From: Lepraria neglecta
Taxonomy: Eukaryota; Ascomycota; Lecanoromycetes; Lecanorales; Stereocaulaceae
NCBI GenBank assembly: GCA_033220425.1
Contig: CM065648.1
Coordinates: forward strand, 4,278,001-4,342,000
Direction: 5' to 3'
Length of the DNA: 64,000 nt
Position 1 is the stretch's first letter. Every line of letters starts with the position of its first letter. A model generated the notes under the pieces. That model was not told the origin of the DNA. It did no database searches and worked only from the letters and a program-made list of their open reading frames with translations. The position numbers and the translations under genes were made by a program. This document shows positions 11,848 to 23,078 of the stretch, in pieces.

Positions 11848-13706
11848 TCACACCCAGCCCGCTCTCCTCCCAACCCAGCTGAAGCCTCCAAACATAGCAC
11901 TAATACCCGTGAAAACAATCAAGGGCCCGTACCCTGTTCCATATCCCAATTTCGCCTCTCCTTTCCAAGGCTCACCACTCAGGAGCGCCTCGCTTAACGG
12001 TCCACTGACCACACTGCCAATACCTCGACCTGCGGCCAAAAGTCCAAACACCATCCCTAATTCAGCATCGTCGTCCCGCTTCCTGATTTCCTGTGTGGCG
12101 CCTGTCCATGTGGACGAAAAGCCACCAGCAGAGAGGCCATACATAACGCTGAAGATGCAAAGTACGGGCAGCGAAGCTGAAAGACCCCAAAGCAGGAAGA
12201 CTGAGAGGGTGGCGCTGATTGTGGACATGAGTATGACCGTCGTAACATGCAACCTGTCTGTCAAAGCGCCCTCTGCGCATATTTCGGAATTAGCATGACT
12301 CTTTGCGGACAAAACATAATATGCTGAGACATGTTTAGGGAGGATAGCTGAAGTTATCGCTCCCGCCACATGTCTAGGGCCCGGACAATGGTCCGAATCG
12401 GGAAAGAGAGGCTCCGAAATGTACGTACGGACAACTTGTCCGAAGACAGACATACTATTGAATAGTGTGATCGTGACAGTACCTGCTATAGAGGAGAGAC
12501 CTAGAGCGCGGGCATAAGATGGTAGGTAGATGTTTGGCATAAAGAAGCCTAAGCCTTGCAAGATGTTCCCTGTCTGGAGGACCCAGAATGTCGATGTCTT
12601 GAGAAAAGCGAGGCTGATTGGCCTTCGATAGGACGTTTGAGAGACAGGAATGCGAGGCTTGACGTATAGGAGTAGAGGACCGGCGAGAAGAACTAGGACA
12701 ATAGACCAGGCCCGGAGCATTGTGCTGAAGGAGTATTTATTGAGGCCCCAATTCATGATGAACGGAATACAAACGCCGCTGACTATATCATTCATCAATA
12801 AGAACCTGGCAGAGATGTCGTCGTGGATACTTACCGCCCGTACCAGCCCACATGACTCCGTAGGCAAGACCTTTACGCCTGATGAACCATTCATCGAGGA
12901 AAATGATGGTTGGGAAGTAGAGTATGGAGCCGCCGACAGCGTATAAAACACCTTGAGTCAAGATCAAATGCCACACGCGGGTCGCGAAGGACGAGCCAAC
13001 CAGTGCAAATGAGGTGATGACGAGACCGGCAACAGCAAAACGGCGGCGATGATGGGGGAAGCGCTGAAGAAGGGCGAACGTAAACGGGGCGCCAAGGTAC
13101 ATGATACCCTGAGAGTGGTCAATTCGGACGAAAGAGATCGTGAACAGGGGGCCAGGCCCCCAAGAACAGGGAGAAAGAATTTACCAGGGCCAAAGTACCG
13201 ATGACGGCGATACCAGAGGGTTCATCGGAGAAAGGTGTATGGGTTGTGTAGTACTCCTGAAAGATACCGAAAGAGTACGGGAAGCCTGGAAATTGTCAAT
13301 TTTGTACATAGCAAATTTCGTGACATGTAGTGGATACGGGAAGGATTGGGCAATAGCGAATCATGCTGCTCCGCGAGATCCCAATTGCATTCTATGACGA
13401 AGACAGCAGGCCAATTATAATGGCAGAGACAGGAGGGGGCGAAAAGGATACGAGGCAGTTGAATGTCCCGAGCTTTTCAGGGCAGCACTTACCCCATATC
13501 AAAGCCTCAATACAAAAGCTGCCAAGAAGGAACAGCCACGCATCCTTTCCTCCATCAGCTCTTGGAAGCGAATCATGCTCTTGCTCATGCTCTCCTTGTC
13601 GCGAAGGTCGCCTATGAATGCTTGGCTGTCCGCATTGGTAGCCAGAAGAGACTGCGTGATCGAACGCCGATAGGGCGAATGCTTCATTCGAGCCCATGGC
13701 AGGCAT
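11848..13706 (-). CDS. MFS transporter, monocarboxylate-transporter (MCH/MCT) type
   Basis: Five exons: 13706-13493, 13285-13185, 13108-12835, 12782-12429 and 12272-11848. All four introns have GT...AG ends and keep frame, giving a 455-residue protein. The hydrophilic N-terminus leads to FPYSFGIFQEYY after the first helix, a start typical of fungal MCT-like carriers. Later come RRFAVAGLVITSFALVGSSF, EWFIRRKGLAYGVMWAG (the conserved loop after TM4), a cytosolic loop, then the second six-helix bundle with QGALTDRLHV and YGLSAGGFSSTWTGATQEI. The family moves monocarboxylates or related solutes across the plasma membrane by proton coupling; the substrate here is unknown. It sits alone, with no cluster genes beside it. 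Confidence 0.85.
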
Positions 13707-13976
13707 GGAGTTACAATTGGCTTCTGGAGTTGATAGTGAGCCAAATGTTTGAAGATCGAAGTTTGGTCAGACTGAAGTAGACCTTTCCCGATACTAGCCG
13801 TAACGGTGCCGCAAGCTAAATCCTATGACAGAATTGATTGATAATCAATCGTCGGTGTTACTGGGATTGTTGGCCACTGCCCTCAACATTCAGAGATAGA
13901 TCTACGCAGTTGAAAGGGGTCGGATTGTTGAGGAATACTATTGGATGAGCTGCAGACCGATTAAACGGAGAAGGTT

Positions 13977-15295
13977 CTATGTCGGCAGGGTGTCAAGAAA
14001 ATTGTCCCAAAACCCGAGGTCGTAAAGATTATCGACCTCATCAAGGCTTTTCACTCGCCTCCATTGCGGAAGTTTCGCTGCACTATCGGCTGAAAAGGAC
14101 GTTGCACGAGTGTTGGTGTCACTTCGCTGAGTAGCCGGTAGTTCGCCGTCTGGTGTACTTGTAAGCTGTTGCGTACTCGAGATCGGCCAGTCAACGAAGG
14201 GCTCCATTTCTGCATTTCTCGAGGAGCTATCCAACTTTCTCTCGGCTCTGAAGACAAGGCCATCTGCAGCGTCATCTCTCCAGTCTGCCCATTTCGAGCT
14301 TTCATTTGTCGTCATTCCAGCCCAGACCAGATATACATGATAGAGAAACAAGCCCCAGGCGAGTGGTGCGGTCATTCCGGCTAACATCCCTACTGCGCCA
14401 ATACGAACGTCATTCGCGAAAGCCCAGCCCCAAGAGTGAGAAAACTCGGCCCAAGTTTTGCCTGCACTCCAGTGTACTCCAGGATTGATTTCATTTGTTT
14501 TGTTAACCATATCTGTTTGGAGAGCTTCAGTCAAAAGGACATAAGCAAGATATGTACCATAAGAGAGCAAGATCCCGAGGCTGGCCATCAATCCCATGAA
14601 GTATACGTAATTCCCTTTACCCAAGCAGTTCATGACCCAAATGCAGTGATGGTCATGCTTGGCTACACAGATGTTGCAAATACTGCAATGCTTGCTTCTG
14701 GCCGGTTTGAGAAAATGGCATGTGCGGCAGATCTGCCCTGGTTCGTACAGTACATGGTCGTACGGATAGCGACACATTTCCCTCTGGTGGTTCTCTGGGG
14801 TGATTATAGAACTCGTAGATGTCACACACTTGTAAGTGAAGATGTGGGGTAGACTGCAAGTAACGAGCGCCAGGATCTGGTGCAAATGCCTTAAGCGGAG
14901 AAAGGCGGAGGATAAGAAAAGCAACTGAGAAGCCGACAGGACTGCAAGGAAGAAGACCTATCAATTATCAGAAAGCAGCTTCATCTTCCAGATCATGGTC
15001 CTTACCAAGACCAACGGATGGTTCTCATCCATGAGATAATGACCCCAGCGTCGAAAGGCAGGGCCAAGTCGTCCACCTGTAACGTAGGAATCTGCTTTGC
15101 GGAAAAAGCCTGGCAGTGCGATCCATAGTAGACGATGGAGCCAGCCAATAGGTGTCTTTCTAAGAAGTATTAAATAGAAACTCAATAGAAAACACCAGGG
15201 ACATACCGTAAGGCCGGGAGACGTCCAAACAGCGCTACGAAGACAATGAATGAGAGTAGCAGCACTGCAGCCGCGATCTTTTTAAAAGCATTCAT
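13977..15295 (-). CDS. SWF1: Palmitoyltransferase SWF1 (DHHC family)
   Basis: DHHC S-acyltransferase of the endoplasmic reticulum; SWF1 palmitoylates SNAREs and other proteins near membrane spans. Exons are 15295-15207, 15159-15006 and 14957-13977, giving 407 residues. TM1 is at residues about 8-24. The SWF1-type lead IITPENH...YPYDH precedes the Cys-rich domain [19 protein letters not shown], with DHHC at about residues 183-186 followed by IWVMNCLG. Two more membrane segments follow, then a polar C-terminal tail. The order and the TPENH motif separate SWF1 from other DHHC enzymes. It is divergent from RAP1 with only 279 bases between start codons. Confidence 0.88.
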
Positions 15296-15574
15296 ATTCA
15301 GTGGTGACGATGAATCATGGCCCAGTGGAGCGTGTTATGAATTGTAAGACTCTACTAGGAGTATCATGAGTGAGTGAGTGAGTGACATTATAAAGCTCGG
15401 TCAGAGAGTAAACTGACGTATTGGAAGAAATTGACACATCTCATCAGTTAGGAGGTGAGAGTGATGGAGACAACAGAGAGGAGTGACAAGAAAAGCCGAC
15501 GCGCTTCTCGCGTCAGTCACTGACCCTCTCCAATACACTCAACCACACAACTCTTTACAGACAGACACTACGCT
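15296..15574. promoter_or_regulatory. Shared divergent promoter, SWF1 / RAP1
   Basis: 279 bases separate the two start codons. The region contains a short GAGT/GTGA-rich run (three GAGT repeats near 15370) and pyrimidine-rich sequence just before the RAP1 start. No specific binding site is claimed. Confidence 0.4.
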
Positions 15575-17982
15575 ATGGCAGAGGTAGTCTTCAGCGGCGC
15601 TACTACCGATGCTAGCCTTCAAGGAACACTGTTTCAAGGTATCAAGTTCTGGATTTCACAGAAAGTTCCCCAGCGCGCAAGATTCATCAATGATGTGAAG
15701 GTAGTCACCTGCCGGTGAACTCCTTCTCGAAGCCTACGTCGCTGACCTCTTTCCAGGCGAATGGTGGCGAAGTCCTTCCTCTCGAGAAACAGGCCGACGT
15801 AAAGATTGTGGATCATGCGAGGAAAGAAGCCCTTCCAGGAACGTATGTTGCCACGGTTTCTAATTGGAGTCATTGGGGCCTTGGATCTAATCTAATCAAC
15901 AACTACAGTCACTCCTACACCTTCATCGAAAAGTCCCTACGCAACGGTGATTTAGAAGACCTCGAGGATCACCAGGTGGGCGCGTCTGAGGGTACAGTCA
16001 GGAGTGTTGGTTCCATCGTGCAACCTGCGAAGGGAACCCGCAACAAATATACCGAGGCCGACGACCGTATCCTCTGGGGTTGGGTCCAAGAGAATCCCCA
16101 GAAAGGAGGTGGTACAGATGGCAACGAGATTTACAAACAGCTTGAAACAAAGGTGAGAGAAAGCATTCCAAGTCATCGCTATACGCTCATTACTGAGGTC
16201 CCATTTAGCATCCCCAACATCCTTGGCAATCCTGGCGAGACCGCTTTATCAAACATCTGAAGGGTAAACCGCGCCCATACTCCCGGCCCTATAACGCGCC
16301 ACCCACACCCCCATCTGATGCTCCTGCAACGACTAAACCACCCAAGGATACCCAAGCTACCTCCAAGAACAAAGAAGCCAATCCTGATGAGTTCGAAGAG
16401 GAAGAGGCTGAGATGCTGATGAAGTGGGGCGATGATATACTGAATGTCCGACCAGAAAGAGTAGAGGACGCTTGGAAGGCATGGACAAACGGCGTTGATG
16501 TGAGCAATTTGAATTGGTATACTTCTATGAAATATTGTTGCTGACAATTGAGCTCAGAAGGAACATCGTCATTCCGCGTCACAATGGCAGGCGTTTTGGG
16601 AGGAAAGAGTCCTTCCGACATATCTCAAACGAAATGCAAAGCAGGCGAACCAGTCTGCTGCTGAGCAACCCGCCGTGTCCAGATCTGCAACTCCAACGCC
16701 CTCAGCGAAACCGGCCGGCTCTTCTCAATCTGCCCCTTCTCCTTTTGCCCAAAAATCTTCGAATATCAGAGATATACCAAGTAGCCCGTCTTACCATCCC
16801 GAGTTACCTAGCATGCAACTTACCGGCCATTCAACGGGCAGTCCAACTACAAGAGCCAACCGATTTTCCACAGAAATTAGAGGCCCGGCTGTGCGTGAAT
16901 TGCCGAACAGGAGTACCCCTCTAAAAATGAGTCGCTCAGCGGAGGGACAGAACCTCAAGAGAAAGCACGGATCACTTGAGGAGGAGATCCCGTCTAGTTC
17001 CCCCCCAGAGACTGCGCTACCTCTCAAGAGAAGCCGTCTAAAGGGGTTAGAGTTGCCTCGGGAAATAGAATCAACTCCTCAAAGCAGTCCCTCTAATCCT
17101 GCGAAGCGGCAACCCTCGCCGGTCTTCATTGAAATCGACGACGACAGCGAAGAAGACGCCTCTGACAGTGAAGAGGATGACGATGAGGACTATGGTCCAC
17201 TTGGCCAGGAGCCTTCTGACACTCTTTCCGAGCCTGGTCGTGCAGTTCAGGACACCCGAGCCATATTAAAAGCTGATACCCAATCGATAGACTTCGATGT
17301 CCCTCCACCGGATGAGGGTTGGGATGAAGAAGAAGCAGAAGAAGAACTGGAGAACGAACATCATACTCAGTCGATTGACGTTGAGGTTCCTCCACCCGAA
17401 GGAGGCTGGGATGATGAAGACTCGGGAGACGAGGCATCTGAGTCTGAATCTGGCTCTACATGCACCGTTACAGAAATCCACGACCCCCGGCCCGAAGTGC
17501 CAGAAACCCAAGCGATACTACAAAGGCAAACGCGAACCCCGGAATCTGCTGTAGCAGACCCTGATGAAAGTTGGGAGAACCTCATTCCCTCATCACCACC
17601 ACCCATGCCCGACTCTCCACGCGCTAGAAGCGAAGACTCTGAGATCGAGGATCCATGGCGTGCTTCAAGCCAGGACCCAGACATCGAGGCACAAACGGAT
17701 GCATGGATCGATGCTCACGTTACTAAAGGTTTCCCTGAGGAGCAAGTGGAGCTGGCACTACACTCCACGAGCATGGACACCAGTCTTGCGGAAGAGGTAC
17801 TGAAGCATCTGGCAAGAAAAGGGGGGATCCCAAGGAATAGAAGAGGAGTGTGGACAGAGACCGACGATCGAGCTATGAGGTCGACAGACGCAAGGGAAAT
17901 CCACCGACTAGAGGAGAAGCACGGTGCGGATTGTTTGGACGCGAGGTGGGATTTCCTGAGCTTTATGGACCAGCTTCAATAA
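15575..17982 (+). CDS. RAP1: Telomere protein RAP1 (BRCT, Myb, C-terminal RCT-like)
   Basis: Shelterin-type telomere protein. Five exons: 15575-15700, 15757-15842, 15909-16152, 16209-16499 and 16558-17982, giving 723 residues. An N-terminal BRCT reads GIKFWISQKVPQRARFINDV-KANGGEVLPLEKQADVKIVDHA. A Myb/SANT domain follows (RNKYTEADDRILWGWVQEN ... HPWQSWRDRFIKHL, about residues 115-180). A long acidic, disordered middle has two near-repeats of SIDxxVPPPxxGWDxE. The C-terminal helical part (GFPEEQVELALHSTSMDTSL, then RRGVWTETDDRAM and RLEEKHG) matches the RCT-like end of filamentous-fungal RAP1. In these fungi RAP1 is usually recruited by a TRF-like protein rather than binding DNA itself. Confidence 0.9.
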
Positions 17983-18828
17983 CAGGCGCTGTGAATACCT
18001 AAACGAGTGTACTTGTTTCGGTAATGGCATGTTCATGAATGGCTCATAGCCCTAATGACAGATTGAAGTAGCGGCCACCTGCCTCGCGAATGGCGAATTA
18101 CTGCGGACTGTAACCACTCGAATTTGCGTTTTGATAGCTCGAATTGCAAAGACTGGTGACAAAGACATGGGCATCGAGTAGCGATCGGAAGTCGTTCCGG
18201 GCCTGAGGCCCAAGTTCTCAACCGTTTTTGCTACCTGCGAGCCTACTAAGTACAGTACAAACTCTCAATCGCCTCCATGAAGTTCATCTCTTCCCATGCA
18301 GGTCACGGGGTCGGTTACCAGCCCTGCTAGCGACGTCCGCCAGCGGGATCCTTCCTTCAATCCCCGCTCAACATGTCAATGCTACCCAACGATTTCAGCC
18401 CTTCGACTATTCGCTCTTATCGCAGAAAGATCCTTGGATGTGAAGGAGGTGCAGTAGTGCCCAATACCAAGCCGCTAAATGGGATAAATCCAAATGTTTT
18501 CACGAGATTTGGGCAGGGGCCTCAGCCGCAAAGTGGTAAGAGGCACTCTGTCTTTGAGTCTGGCCCTTTACAAATATTGTTTGAGGCTCTGCTCGCATGT
18601 CATTAGTGCTTTAACTTCTTCTTGCGAAAATGATATAGTCAAGTACGAGCCATAACAGGCTTGATGTTATTCCCTAATGGCTAGCCCTGCGTGGGATAGT
18701 GACAGACGTGGACCAATAACAGCGACGTCGAGATCCAGCATTAGGGACTTCCGAAAACAGCATGTGGCTGAAAACTTGATAGGACAAGCGATCATTATTT
18801 TGTCTGCCAAGGTTCGTCACACATTGAA
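17983..18828. other. Stretch without a convincing gene
   Basis: Holds the 3' flank of RAP1 and several short unrelated open frames. No conserved motif, splice signal set or repeat stands out. Function not seen. Confidence 0.35.
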
Positions 18829-20128
18829 ATGAAGTGCCACACTGGCATCAGCTCCTCGTCGTCATGTGCGACTACGCAGAGCCTCATTCGTGTCGAGTTG
18901 GAAAGTCCGCACAGCCTGCTTTCTGTTTCCTCCTTTTTTCCACCATCCTTCCTAGTCCTTGTCAACCCTGCTGCTGCTCCAATGGCGCTCGCCTCTCCCT
19001 TCCAAACTACCCCACCTTCACTATGGATCGTGAATCAGAAGCTACTGAATAGGCAAGGATCTCTAGAAACGTGTGGTTTCACCTCCGGAGACACCGGTAC
19101 TGTTACCCGTCTTATCTTCATACAAGAACCCGAGCGCTGATGATATTCGCTTTTAGACACAACCATATACTTGCTAAGCTGGCTCTCAATGGATCCAGAT
19201 TGGAGTTAGCAGTACTTCAGCCAGCTACTGGGGCTGTTGTGCATTAATAGTCCAACTTACGGACTGCTCGTTCTCAACAAGCTGCTATGACTCCACTGCC
19301 GTAGCCCAGAAAACCGACGATTGTGTCAGCAATCCTTTGAACCTTATATGGTTATTGCTCCTGGCCCTAATAATGTGAAATTGCTGATTTTGCTTCACTA
19401 GCAATTATTCGGACTATCCGTATTGCCAAACCCTTTTGCTCGACGAAAACGGCAATACTCCCTTGATAACAGCTTTCAGCTGTATTGGTTTTGCTAACAC
19501 TGCGTCACAAAGTGATCTCACGTTTACGATTTATCAGGTCGATCTTGATGTTCCATCGTCTACGAGTAAAAGTCCGTCTAGCACAGAGTCAAGCACAGCA
19601 ACCAACCGAGCCAGCGCAGCTGGAGGTAGCAGAGAGGAAACTATTTCGGCGCCCAGTACCGCAAGCAACACAGCAAGCAGCACAGGAAGCGGTACAGGAG
19701 ACGGTGCGGTAATCAGCGTGGCAGCCAGTCCAGGATCTTCGAGCACCTTGGTTCCAGCCAGAACTGGCACCCACCAGTCGTCTCTGAGTTGCGGCGCAAT
19801 CGCTGGGATAGTCATAGGTGGATTAGCAGTCGTTCTATGCGCCGTTAGACTTTGGCTTGGATACCGTCATCTCTCGACGCCAACATTAGACCAGTGTCAA
19901 TCCCGGCCTGTCACTGCTTGGAGGGTTGCGTCCTTAGTACGACGGCGGTTCCACCGAAACGCCTTCCAGATTTATAGGGTCTATGCAAATTGGGAGTGGC
20001 TTCGCATGGCTTGCATGGCAAGGGGCATAAAGCAAGGCGGGCAGGGGTATGCTTCTGGTCGATGTAGAGACTTGGTCTCACAGTCTTCGCCATTTTCTGA
20101 GCACCAGATGTACGCAATTGATTTCTGA
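18829..20128 (+). CDS. Secreted/single-pass mucin-like membrane protein (exon model partly unresolved)
   Basis: A hydrophobic N-terminal stretch (SSFFPPSFLVLVNPAAA) precedes ETCGFTSGDT. A Cys-rich ectodomain follows: SYWGCCALIVQLTDCSFSTS, then YDSTAVAQKTDDCVSNP. An intron (19351-19401, GTTATT...TCACTAG) joins ...NLI-C to NYSDYPYCQT. Next is a Ser/Thr-rich stalk, a membrane span (GAIAGIVIGGLAVVLCAVRLW) and a cytosolic tail. This order is a common fungal surface-protein plan (CGxxSG ... GCC ... YPYC ... Ser/Thr stalk ... TM). The intron between about 19106 and 19190 could not be placed with confidence. A start at 18982 is possible but would drop the signal sequence. Role unknown; likely at the cell surface. 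Confidence 0.6.
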
Positions 20129-20241
20129 TCGCGAAATATAGTAATTTTGGGCTCTAGCTTATTCTAAACCAGAAAGTCCTTCCCATCCAATACTGGAGAT
20201 CACTTAACCTCTTAACACCATCAGAATCCAGGACCGCCTAC

Positions 20242-21423
20242 CTACTTAGGCTGCGCAACACCAATCCGCTGTCCCATCTTATAATGGGTATTCAACTCCG
20301 CCAACAGCTGAACATTACTGCTTGCCTGAAACACAACCACAAAATCCGACTCCCCAAACTGAAAATACGAAATCTCCTCCCCCTTCCTCAACTCCTTCCC
20401 CACCTCAGCCGTCACAATAACAGAAGACATCTGCGCCATTCCAATCGGCAAAACAGCCACATACCCAATCTTCGTCTCCAACACAACCAAACCCCGGCAC
20501 TGCAGAAACTGATACCCTGCATCGTCCGGCGCGCTAACAGTTGCATTGAGCGATCCGTCCGCCTTGCCAGTAACGCGGCGCTGACCTTTGAATTTGGGTT
20601 TCCCGGTTTCCGGATCATTGGCGACTGTGACCCCGAGATAGAGTTGGCCATCGATGGTGCGGGCTTCGACTACTTTGTCATCGATGGGGGTGTGCTGCCG
20701 GTGGTAGTCGAAAGTGTTGAGGAAAGAATGTATGAAAATCCCCCCTTCGAAAAGGCCTGCGTATGGACTTTCCTTGAGGAGGCCATGGATGTTCCATTCG
20801 ATGTTCTTGATGTTGACTTGCGAAGAGGGACTCACGGCCCAGGAGCCATCGAATGTTGAGTCCGCAGGGCTCACGATGACGGAGGAGTCGCAAAGAGCGT
20901 CGATGGGGCGGTAGCCTGGCTTTGTGCTGCGGCGGAAGAAGTCGTTGAAGGTTTTCCAGCCGCCGCGGGGGACGATGTAGTCGTTCATGTTGTATTCTGG
21001 GGAGTCGTAGAATGTTTTCACGGATTGGGATGTTAGTGAGCTTTCCTGGTCTAGTAGGTTCCCAATTTCCTTTGTATAGCCTACGAGCCAGTTCGAAAGC
21101 CAGGAAAGGGGCTTGCGGGCTGAAGCTGGGTGGATGGGGGACTGGAGGTCCTTGAGCGCTGGCTGGTCGAAAATGAAATAGAACACTACGAGGCGGTAGT
21201 AGACGTCTTTGCCTTCGAGGTCCTCGGAGGGAATCCAGGTGGTGACGAGGAAGTCCATGTAGTCGAGGAAGGAGTCTCGGTCGATGATGCTGAGTTTCTT
21301 GATCTCGACGATGTCGTAGCTAAGAACTTGGTCATTGGCTTTCTGAAGGTTATCGTATTGATCGTTTTGCTTGAGCAACTTGACGAGCTCCTCGACCACG
21401 CTTGCGTATGGTGGGCCACCCAT
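20242..21423 (-). CDS. Phosphatidylserine decarboxylase-like protein (fungal PSD/PsiD-type) with altered cleavage motif
   Basis: Single exon of 393 residues, with the start chosen at MGGPPYASVVEEL; an in-frame ATG at 21522 would add 33 poorly conserved residues. It resembles the cytosolic fungal PSD-like decarboxylases, a group that includes phospholipid and tryptophan decarboxylases. Visible motifs are FNDFFRRSTKPGYRPID, SPADS (Asp near 188) and FLNTFDYHRQH (His near 241-244). The C-terminal self-cleavage site is ISYFQFGESDFVVVF. In the family this reads GGS or LGST and the Ser becomes the pyruvoyl cofactor. Here the Ser (near 359) is kept but the residue before it is Glu. No membrane span or mitochondrial signal is seen. 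Substrate unknown. Confidence 0.75.
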   Translation of the reverse strand: MGGPPYASVVEELVKLLKQNDQYDNLQKANDQVLSYDIVEIKKLSIIDRDSFLDYMDFLVTTWIPSEDLEGKDVYYRLVVFYFIFDQPALKDLQSPIHPASARKPLSWLSNWLVGYTKEIGNLLDQESSLTSQSVKTFYDSPEYNMNDYIVPRGGWKTFNDFFRRSTKPGYRPIDALCDSSVIVSPADSTFDGSWAVSPSSQVNIKNIEWNIHGLLKESPYAGLFEGGIFIHSFLNTFDYHRQHTPIDDKVVEARTIDGQLYLGVTVANDPETGKPKFKGQRRVTGKADGSLNATVSAPDDAGYQFLQCRGLVVLETKIGYVAVLPIGMAQMSSVIVTAEVGKELRKGEEISYFQFGESDFVVVFQASSNVQLLAELNTHYKMGQRIGVAQPK

Positions 21424-22050
21424 GGTGATGATCTCGATACTGAGAGCAACAGAGCAATGGTTATAAAGAATTTGTGGTTTTTTGGTTTCTGCCAGAGAAT
21501 GTGATGAAGTTGGAGTTCGCAATGCAAGTCTGAGCCTTTATAACTTGGTTTCTGGGTGAATATGTGTGACATGCTGCAACAGTTTTCCTGTTCAACCCTA
21601 CCAAACATCTATTCTCAGCTAGCAACAAAGCGATGATCATATCTACCATCGGTGATTCGCCAAAACTAGAGACTACGACCACGCCATGGGCACCTGAGCT
21701 GCCTCTTTTGTCATTGCGCGCTGCATTCCTCACCTTGCTATACTCTTCATCAATCCAATGACAACAAATTCGCTACGATTAGCCCACGCTTTGAGCCAGT
21801 AGGTGCTATTGGAAGCAAACCTGTGAGGAATCAGAAGCCAAAAGACGTTTTCGTCGAAGCCACCAATTGCATAAATTAACAGTTTCTCCACGAGATCTCA
21901 CAGCACTTATGACGCACGCAACCCCATGGAACTCACAAACACTTCCGAGCACCAAAGAACGAGTGTATCGCGCAAGACTTCGCCATTACGCCACTCAGCA
22001 AGAGCTCAAAGTTAATGACAATGACCGAGCAACTGCATTGCTACAGTATT
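21424..22050. other. Intergenic between PSD-like gene and DUF6594 relic
   Basis: Holds the promoter side of the PSD-like gene. No gene, repeat or RNA was recognised. Confidence 0.35.
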
Positions 22051-23078
22051 CTATGGCCCTGCGCTGTGGGAAAGGAAAACAACCAGTACTGCCGCATATG
22101 CTGCTGAAGCAACCATTCTTTGTTCGTTCGAAGCCATGGAGATGAGGGGCACTAAGAAGGAGAAAACAATAACGCAAACCGAAACGGTAATCAAATGAGC
22201 TTCGCTGCTCGATTGATTCGACAAAATCACCATAGGAACCACAAGAAAAGCACCAGCGACCAGTGCCACGAGGAAACGTGTAATGACCTCAGCAAGACGA
22301 GCTGTGTTCTGATAAGATATTTTCAGACTTGACTCTAAATCGGGGGCCGATGTGTACGAGTCGTTGGCTTTGTGCCCATGCTTAATGCCCCCAGAACGGA
22401 TGAAGTTCCAGAAAGCTCGTAGACCCTTGCGTAGACCATGGCGTAGAATATCCCGCGAACCGCTGCGGTGAGCTAGGTCAACTCTCACAAGCCTAGTTTT
22501 GTAGAGCTCGTAAGCGTTGAGGTCGCCCCGAAGGTTCGATTGCCAACCATTGTGTGCTAGGGCGAACGCCTCCATGAGCATGACCTGATTGAGAGCGATC
22601 AACCCTTCGTCTTCGAACGGTCAGCGCCGTGACGTTCATTGATCAACTTACACGTACCGTATTGCTTAATTAGCTCACGCAGCTTCAATATAAGCTCCTG
22701 ATCAATGACGTCTTCCACTTCGGGCGCGTTTCTATCCCTCTTCCCATGTCTCAAGCCCAACTTGTCATATTAGCAGGCGGAAGGTCCAACTTTAGCCCAG
22801 CTTGATATATCTTATGATCTATCTGCTGATCTCGTATTCCAAAAACCGCAGATTGAGAAGATGGGTGGTCCTGAACCTTCGGAAGCCATAGAGGATTAGG
22901 TAATTGTCGAGCGTGACATTGGGCCAAAGCTTGCGAAAGAATTACGCTTTCTCAATTGCATCTGGCGTCGGACGAAGGCCTCGGTCATTTGAGAGGCGTC
23001 AGCCTTGCATACAGTGCCGTCTGAGGAATGAGTCGGTGCGTTGTCTCGGAGGCGGCTTTCAGGAAGCGGGTCCATCAT
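22051..23078 (-). pseudogene. Broken DUF6594 membrane-protein gene
   Basis: The 3' part is an intact-looking exon (about 22610-22051). It reads DEGLIALNQVMLMEAFALA, LNAYELYKTRLVRVDLAHRS, two C-terminal membrane spans (FLVALVAGAFLVVPMVIL; LITVSVCVIVFSFLVPLISM) and the family ending ASAAYAAVLVVFL. A short intron with donor GTACGTGTAAG joins it to ELILKLRELIKQY. Upstream, the family sequence continues in three different frames. They are RKLWPNVTLDNYLILYGFRR...FLEYE, then DHKIYQAGLKLDLPPAN, then DKLGLRHGKRDRNAPEVED. The N-terminal piece MMDPLPESRLRD (23078) is in yet another phase. Frame changes within a few bases cannot be introns, so the gene looks disrupted at three points. Confidence 0.65.

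Noticed and set aside
20284-20859. 191-codon plus-strand frame inside the PSD-like gene
   Set aside because: It is the antisense shadow of a conserved coding exon, with no family motif of its own.
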